This document shows positions 59,594-64,000 of a stretch of 64,000 nt of DNA, piece by piece. The stretch comes from Paraspadella gotoi (lineage: Eukaryota; Chaetognatha), in contig CM119269.1 in the NCBI GenBank assembly GCA_051294375.1, positions 17,656,265 to 17,720,264 of the forward strand, given 5' to 3'. The notes beneath the pieces are model-generated. The model saw nothing but the letters and a program-made list of their open reading frames with translations. It ran no database searches and was not told where the DNA came from. Position numbers and translations under genes: made by a program. Within the stretch, counting starts at the first letter, position 1. The number at the start of each line of letters is the position of its first letter.

Positions 59594-60663
59594 AGCAGCA
59601 AGAATGGATATGGTCAGCCATCTGCGCTGCTGATCGGGCACGTTTATCAACCGACAATATTTTTGTCCTCTTACTAGATATTCAGCGAAAGTTGTTATGA
59701 AAATGGTTTTTCTATCGCCCTACTACCGAGATCCGTTGAGAAGTTCTCTCTATCGACAGTACACTATCACTCCATAGTTCTAACTGGTGATAATTATAGG
59801 TCACTACGATCGTCTGATAAAACAACTCTTCTGATCGAAATAAATGACTAATCATTATGAAATTCTGTTTTAATAAAGTTATAAGCGTAGAGTAATAAAA
59901 AGCGAAATTTGATACAAGCAAACTTGACCCACTGTAGTAAAATTTCTCCGCCAGATGAGGGTACCTAAAAGTATGTAAATCTTCAATTCACCGCTTAATA
60001 TAAACACTAGAGTAGAGTGTGGAAAAGATTGAGCGATGGCCTAATATTTTTTTGCTGCCTTTGTATATGTAATAAAAAATAATTAAGCCCTTTTTTAAAA
60101 AAATTTGCATAACAGTATTATAATTAATTTTTTAAAAGTAATATCCTTATAAATTATAAAATTTCAAAATCATATTTTTTTTAATTTTAAGAAGTTTCAG
60201 TTTCGCCAAAAAAAAACAAAAACTTTTGTAAAATATTTTACATGATATTTTTAGGTTGAAGCTGCAAAAAATAACCAAAATGTTTCATCATATAATATTT
60301 TTTATTACAAAATATAAAAAAGTAAAGAATTTAACTTTTTCCCATTTTTAATGCTGAAAACGTTGAAATTTTTAATAACATTTTATATTTTTGATCTAAC
60401 TTTTTATGAAGAATCAGAATCTTTAAAAAAATTTTTTAAAATTATTTTTAAAATTTATAATTTTATAAGGATATTACTACAAATATATTGTAATTAACGA
60501 TACTGTTCCCTAAACAATATAAGCAAAATATTTTTTGTACTCCTTAATCATACTATCTCATATATAGATATCCTTGTTTGTTCACTCAAATAAAATTTAT
60601 ATTCTCCAGTGCTCCACTCTAATAAACACCCAAGAAATAAATGCAGTTACATTAATTACATAC

Positions 60664-60695
60664 CTCAGAAGGAAAACCAGTACAGACAACGTCAT
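60664..60695 (-). CDS. Micro-exon-like island, minus strand
   Basis: Thirty-two bases between an acceptor preceded by a long T tract (tttttcag) and a GTATGT donor. Joined to the 61448-61507 island it reads EKYHNDVVCTGFPSE and leaves in phase 0. The next exon downstream on the minus strand was not found. Confidence 0.33.
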
Positions 60696-61447
60696 CTGAA
60701 AAAAAAAAATAAAAAATTTTAAAGCAATAATCTGAAAAAAGTTTTTTGTCAAAATCAATTTTTTAAAAAATCTTTTTTTACATTAGTCAATATGCAACAT
60801 TCAAAAAACATTTCAGAATGGTCGATTTCTTTCTATTCGTAGGTGGGTACTGGGTAGTGATTTTACCTCAGTTAATACTTCAATGTTTACAATAGTCATA
60901 AAATTGACAAATAATCGCGGTTTTTGTTTCTTAAAAGCCTACTATTAAATTTAATCACTTGAACTCCAAATAAGTAGTTTTTCAAGACGCCAAAACTCCG
61001 GTCGGCGAAAATATAATTTTACCTAAATTTCTAATACACATTAACTGCTTAATATTTTTAATCAAATATTTAACTCTTGCCTCAAATATTTACAACAATA
61101 GCAATTTGATGAATAAAGATACAAGGTTTTTTTTTCTTCATTATTTATAAAGAAAAAAAAACCGTATCATCATAATGAATTCAGAATGAGTTGCTGCTAA
61201 TGTGACAACCTCTATACTAACAAAATTCTAAAAGATTTTTAATTTAAAATTTCACATGAAATTGTTCATACGAACTTTACATAAACTTTGATTTTATGAG
61301 AAGTTTCAAATTTAAGTTTACTTATACAAGATTAACCAGCTACAAAAATTTTTTTATTATTCGAAACTCCTGCCTTTAATAAAATGTAAAGATTCAAAGG
61401 GAAAATATTGATATCATTTTATTGAATATAATATTTTGGTAACTTAC

Positions 61448-61507
61448 TGTGATATTTTTCAAAAACTGCTGTCCCTACCAGTACACCAGAAGGAAAAAAA
61501 TATATTT
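61448..61507 (-). CDS. Small exon-like island, minus strand
   Basis: Sixty bases between a very strong acceptor (a T10-plus tract then gtag) and a consensus GTAAGT donor. In phase 1 it reads IYFFPSGVLVGTAVFEKYH. It joins in frame across a 752-base intron to the 32-base island at 60664-60695. Whether it belongs to the gene at 62933-64000 or to a separate one is unclear. Confidence 0.38.
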
Positions 61508-62932
61508 CTACAAAAAAAAACCCTGCTATTTATCAATTCTGTTTTTTGCCTTCAAGGAAAACCAGAAAACTAATTAGAAATCTATTTTGGCAGTTTTTTA
61601 CCATCCAGGAAAATCACGCACTTAAATTATCTCAAATTATTAAGATATTGAAATATTATTTCAAACAGAAGAAATCAATTTCAGATTTTTATTTGAATCA
61701 ATGATATTTGGGAATACAATAATTAGTATTTAAAAACTTTTTTTTATTAAAAAGTATAACAAGATTTTATACAAAACCTTTTCTATTTGCGGGTATATAA
61801 TAATTTTCCGGTCTAATTCTTTATAATCGTTTAATGATAGCCAGAAAGTATTGTTTGTATTTTTTAATCTTATTAATCATTATAATTCAATAGAAATAAA
61901 TATTTAACCTTTTGATCATAAGCTCTTCTACCTCAACAATATCCAAATGAAGAAAACTAGATAAAAACGTCCAAAGAGAAAGATATCTAACTATATTGCA
62001 CATATTCATTATTCAAAGCCACATATGTGATTGCTTATAAAAATAATTTTTTTCTTTTTAACCATTCCATTTGTCAAAACTTAGACATTTCTTAGAAACT
62101 TGTATGCCAAATTTATTTTTAGTTCACGATAACGTTACGTATTCACTAGATAATTGTTAAAATTTCATCAACTTTAGTTTTTCAAAGCATTATATCTTTG
62201 TTGTACATTGCACAATGTATCTTTATTATTATTTATCCCTGTTGTCTCTCTCTCTCTCTCTAATAAGTTTCACTTTTTTTCATAACTTACTCAGTCTGTC
62301 CTCACATCTGACCACTATTCTGTCTCACCACTTTGTTGGAAAACTTTTACCCCCTCTCTCTCTCACACCCTTCCTATGCACAAACTTCAACTCCATTTTC
62401 CCAAACTGTTAAAACGCTGATGAATAAAATTCGTTGCAAACTAAAAACTTTGTCAATCTCTAAACATTTCAAACAACGAAAAAGAAAGGATCTTTATATT
62501 TAAGTTTTTAGAAAGATCAGAACAAATAAGAAAAAAACTACCTAAGATTTAAATATAGTTTAACTTGCTATATCGTTTGTTTTTGCGTTTTACCAGTTAC
62601 AAATTCAGTCATAAATTATTACTTCAAATTCCATCATAAATTTGGCAGCTGTGCAGTAAAAACTTATATGTTTAACCAGCTAATTTAAGATTTTTTTTAT
62701 AAAGAAAATTGAAACCAATTTATTTCGCAAACTTTTAAATATTAGAGGGTCGAGATTCAAAACTTTAAAATCCATATCACTTCCTTTTATCATTTGTAAC
62801 GCATTGGGTTCGTTAAAATAAAAAATTTGAATTAAAAATACTTAACCAGACCTTATTCTATTTATGCAATGCGATAAGCACTGCTGCAAAAACCACTTCT
62901 GCCACCGCACCCTAAAGAATCACAGCTGCTCT

Positions 62933-63036
62933 TCATAAACACTTCTGAAAGATTAAACAAACAGCTTGGAGACGGTTGACCATAGGCCATCGATAATTTG
63001 GTTTTAAGTCATATGGGTCTACCCCTTTAAGAAGCC
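62933..63036 (-). CDS. Possible terminal exon of the unrecognised minus-strand gene
   Basis: Minus-strand frame opening after ttaactgtag in phase 1. It reads LLKGVDPYDLKPNYRWPMVN, then RLQAVCLIFQKCL, and stops at TGA. Joining it to the phase-1 donors of the exon at 63379-63625 keeps the frame and gives a plausible C-terminus. The join is inferred; a transcript would settle it. Confidence 0.4.
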
Positions 63037-63129
63037 CTACAGTTAAGGGGAATTAGATGTGGGTAATATCCAACACAAATCTTTTAGCCAAAAATGAAAA
63101 AGTTGCTGCAACTAAAATCTATATTTCTT

Positions 63130-63225
63130 TCAGCTGTATACAACAATGCCTTTTGGTGCAGCTATGCTTAATAACCCCAAGGGTATTGGCTCTTCATACA
63201 TATCAAGAAATGGAAGCTTACAACT
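63130..63225 (-). CDS. Ambiguous exon-like island, both strands open
   Basis: Minus strand reads SCKLPFLDMYEEPIPLGLLS then IAAPKGIVVYS and TGA, after a tattatag acceptor. The plus strand over the same bases is also open, after a good acceptor atatttctttcag at 63132: MPFGAAMLNNPKGIGSSYIS and onward. Only one can be real. The minus strand is favoured by neighbouring minus exons, the plus strand by the better acceptor. Confidence 0.25.
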   Translation of the reverse strand, partial: SCKLPFLDMYEEPIPLGLLSIAAPKGIVVYS

Positions 63226-63344
63226 CTATAATAAACTACAGCAATGGATTTTGCCCAGTAACAAAAATAAAAGTTTTTTTTTCCTGATGCTGCAGTTGAT
63301 TGAATCATGATATTAACTTGATATTTTATACAGAGAGTTATATA

Positions 63345-63367
63345 AATATATATATATATATATATAT
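63345..63367 (+). repeat. (TA)n microsatellite
   Basis: About eleven TA dinucleotides immediately after (on the minus strand) the stop codon of the exon at 63379-63625. Confidence 0.9.
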
Positions 63368-63378
63368 AAAGATCACAC

Positions 63379-63625
63379 TCAGCCACAGAAGTCGGTACAG
63401 TATGAAATATTGCTTTTAATAATGACCACAGGGTAATAAAGATAAGATGTCCCAGTTAATATTTCTAAATTAATTTCTTCATTTGCTCGCTTTATTATTT
63501 CCTTATTAGCATAGAAATTAGAGACCATCACGCATATTGTTGGTTTTGGGTAAGATACAATTTTTGCCGGCAGCACTCTTGTATATGGATCTAATCGCCT
63601 CGGCTTGAGTGCACGTTTTCCCGAC
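63379..63625 (-). CDS. Exon of the same unrecognised minus-strand gene
   Basis: Minus-strand open frame of 82 codons after acceptor ctattctag. It reads SGKRALKPRRLDPYTRVLPA, then SYPKPTICVMVSNFYANKE, then LTGTSYLYYPVVIIK, and reaches a TGA at 63379-63381. Amino-acid composition is much more protein-like than the surrounding AT-rich DNA. Two phase-1 donors near the end (GTACCG, GTGGCT) would allow splicing to 62933-63036 before the stop. No domain recognised. Confidence 0.5.
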
Positions 63626-63905
63626 CTAGAATAGTTGTTATTACAATTCTTAAAAGCCTTCTTAATGATATAAAATACTGCTTGAGAAAGTTAATATATT
63701 TTAGTATTGTTTTAAGATGAAAATCGGCGCAGAGCATATTTAACCAACTTTGCATTCTTCTCTGTTACGCAGCTTATTGTACGAGCTTAAAAAAAAACCT
63801 ACCTCAGAAAAAGAAAACATCAATTATTGTTATTATGTAAAATCAAAATTATTGTTTGCCATTGAAAGCTAACGGTAAATCCTATTCTAAGTTTTGATTC
63901 CAAAC

Positions 63906-64000
63906 CCTGTATATTCCATAGTCATTAGAAGGAAACTTGCACTTGGAATGTCCAATAACACAAGGATATGTTTCAGGTCAGGTTTACAGTAGAAAGCTAA
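63906..64000 (-). CDS. Partial exon of an unrecognised minus-strand gene (runs off window)
   Basis: On the minus strand this reads from the window edge KPDLKHILVLLDIPSASFLL and on to MTMEYTG, ending in phase 2 before GTTTGG. The next minus exon (starting 63625) enters in phase 2 after ctattctag, so the join is in frame. The start codon must lie beyond the window. No family recognised; the segment looks like a buried beta-strand/helix rather than a signal peptide. Confidence 0.45.

Larger units (their letters stand above)
59600..62930. other. AT-rich stretch, largely without recognisable genes
   Basis: Microsatellite-poor and AT-rich, unlike the first 54 kb. Apart from the two small minus-strand islands at 60664 and 61448 and a CT-rich patch at 62245-62360, no feature stands out. 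Probably intronic or intergenic. Confidence 0.5.

Noticed and set aside
59712-59921. 69-codon minus-strand frame (reads LFRSEELFYQTIVVTYNYHQ)
   Set aside because: Plausible composition, but it overlaps the 3' UTR region of the plus-strand gene, has no good splice sites and stands alone.
1-64000. CRISPR arrays, bacterial operons, phage or integrated virus genes
   Set aside because: No regularly spaced repeats with unique spacers and no viral or bacterial protein signatures. Gene structure is spliced and eukaryotic throughout.

Overview
This window looks like an animal (metazoan) nuclear genome, probably an invertebrate. It holds spliced genes with GT-AG introns and a complete glypican, a family found only in animals, in a background very rich in (GA)n/(CT)n, (GAC)n, (GACAAC)n, (GAAA)n and (ATT)n microsatellites. 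Such a load is reminiscent of some crustaceans, but I cannot name the species. There are no bacterial operons, CRISPR arrays or phage genes. Most long open frames (runs of Arg-Glu, Ser-Leu, Ile or Asn) are translated microsatellite.

The layout is dominated by duplicated blocks. Bases 1-4565 recur in direct orientation at 8513-13077 with no difference I could find. Three inverted duplications follow: a small one (4566-5082 against 5259-5796), a 7.3-kb one (5797-13077 against 13103-20530) and a 12.3-kb one (29221-about 41570 against about 42027-54307). An N run of exactly 25 bases lies within the central spacer of each. The arms differ mostly by one- or two-base indels, many in homopolymers. 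The most economical reading is an assembly or gap-filling artefact (haplotigs, or palindromic long reads), although real palindromes cannot be excluded from sequence alone.

Region by region: 1-20530 is repeat-rich and holds no gene I can support, only tRNA-like elements, GC-rich hairpin islands and microsatellites. 20531-29220 is unique, with weak promoter-like spots and a few short ORFs. The 12.3-kb arms each carry a six-exon glypican of the Dally-like/GPC4-GPC6 class. The right copy (+ strand, 44640-51015) is intact and the left copy (- strand, 32555-38963) is frameshifted. A possible 48-codon exon of another gene lies near the palindrome centre.

54308-64000 is unique and becomes AT-rich. 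It contains an ankyrin-repeat/SOCS-box (ASB-like) gene in about seven exons (56685-58646, + strand), the 3' end of an unrecognised gene (about 59206-59593, + strand) and exon-like islands of one or two unrecognised minus-strand genes (60664-64000), one running off the window edge.

Functionally, the glypican would be a GPI-anchored heparan sulphate proteoglycan that modulates Wnt, Hedgehog or BMP signalling at the cell surface. The ASB-like protein would be a substrate adaptor of an Elongin BC-Cullin 5 ubiquitin ligase. Nothing indicates that these neighbours act together.
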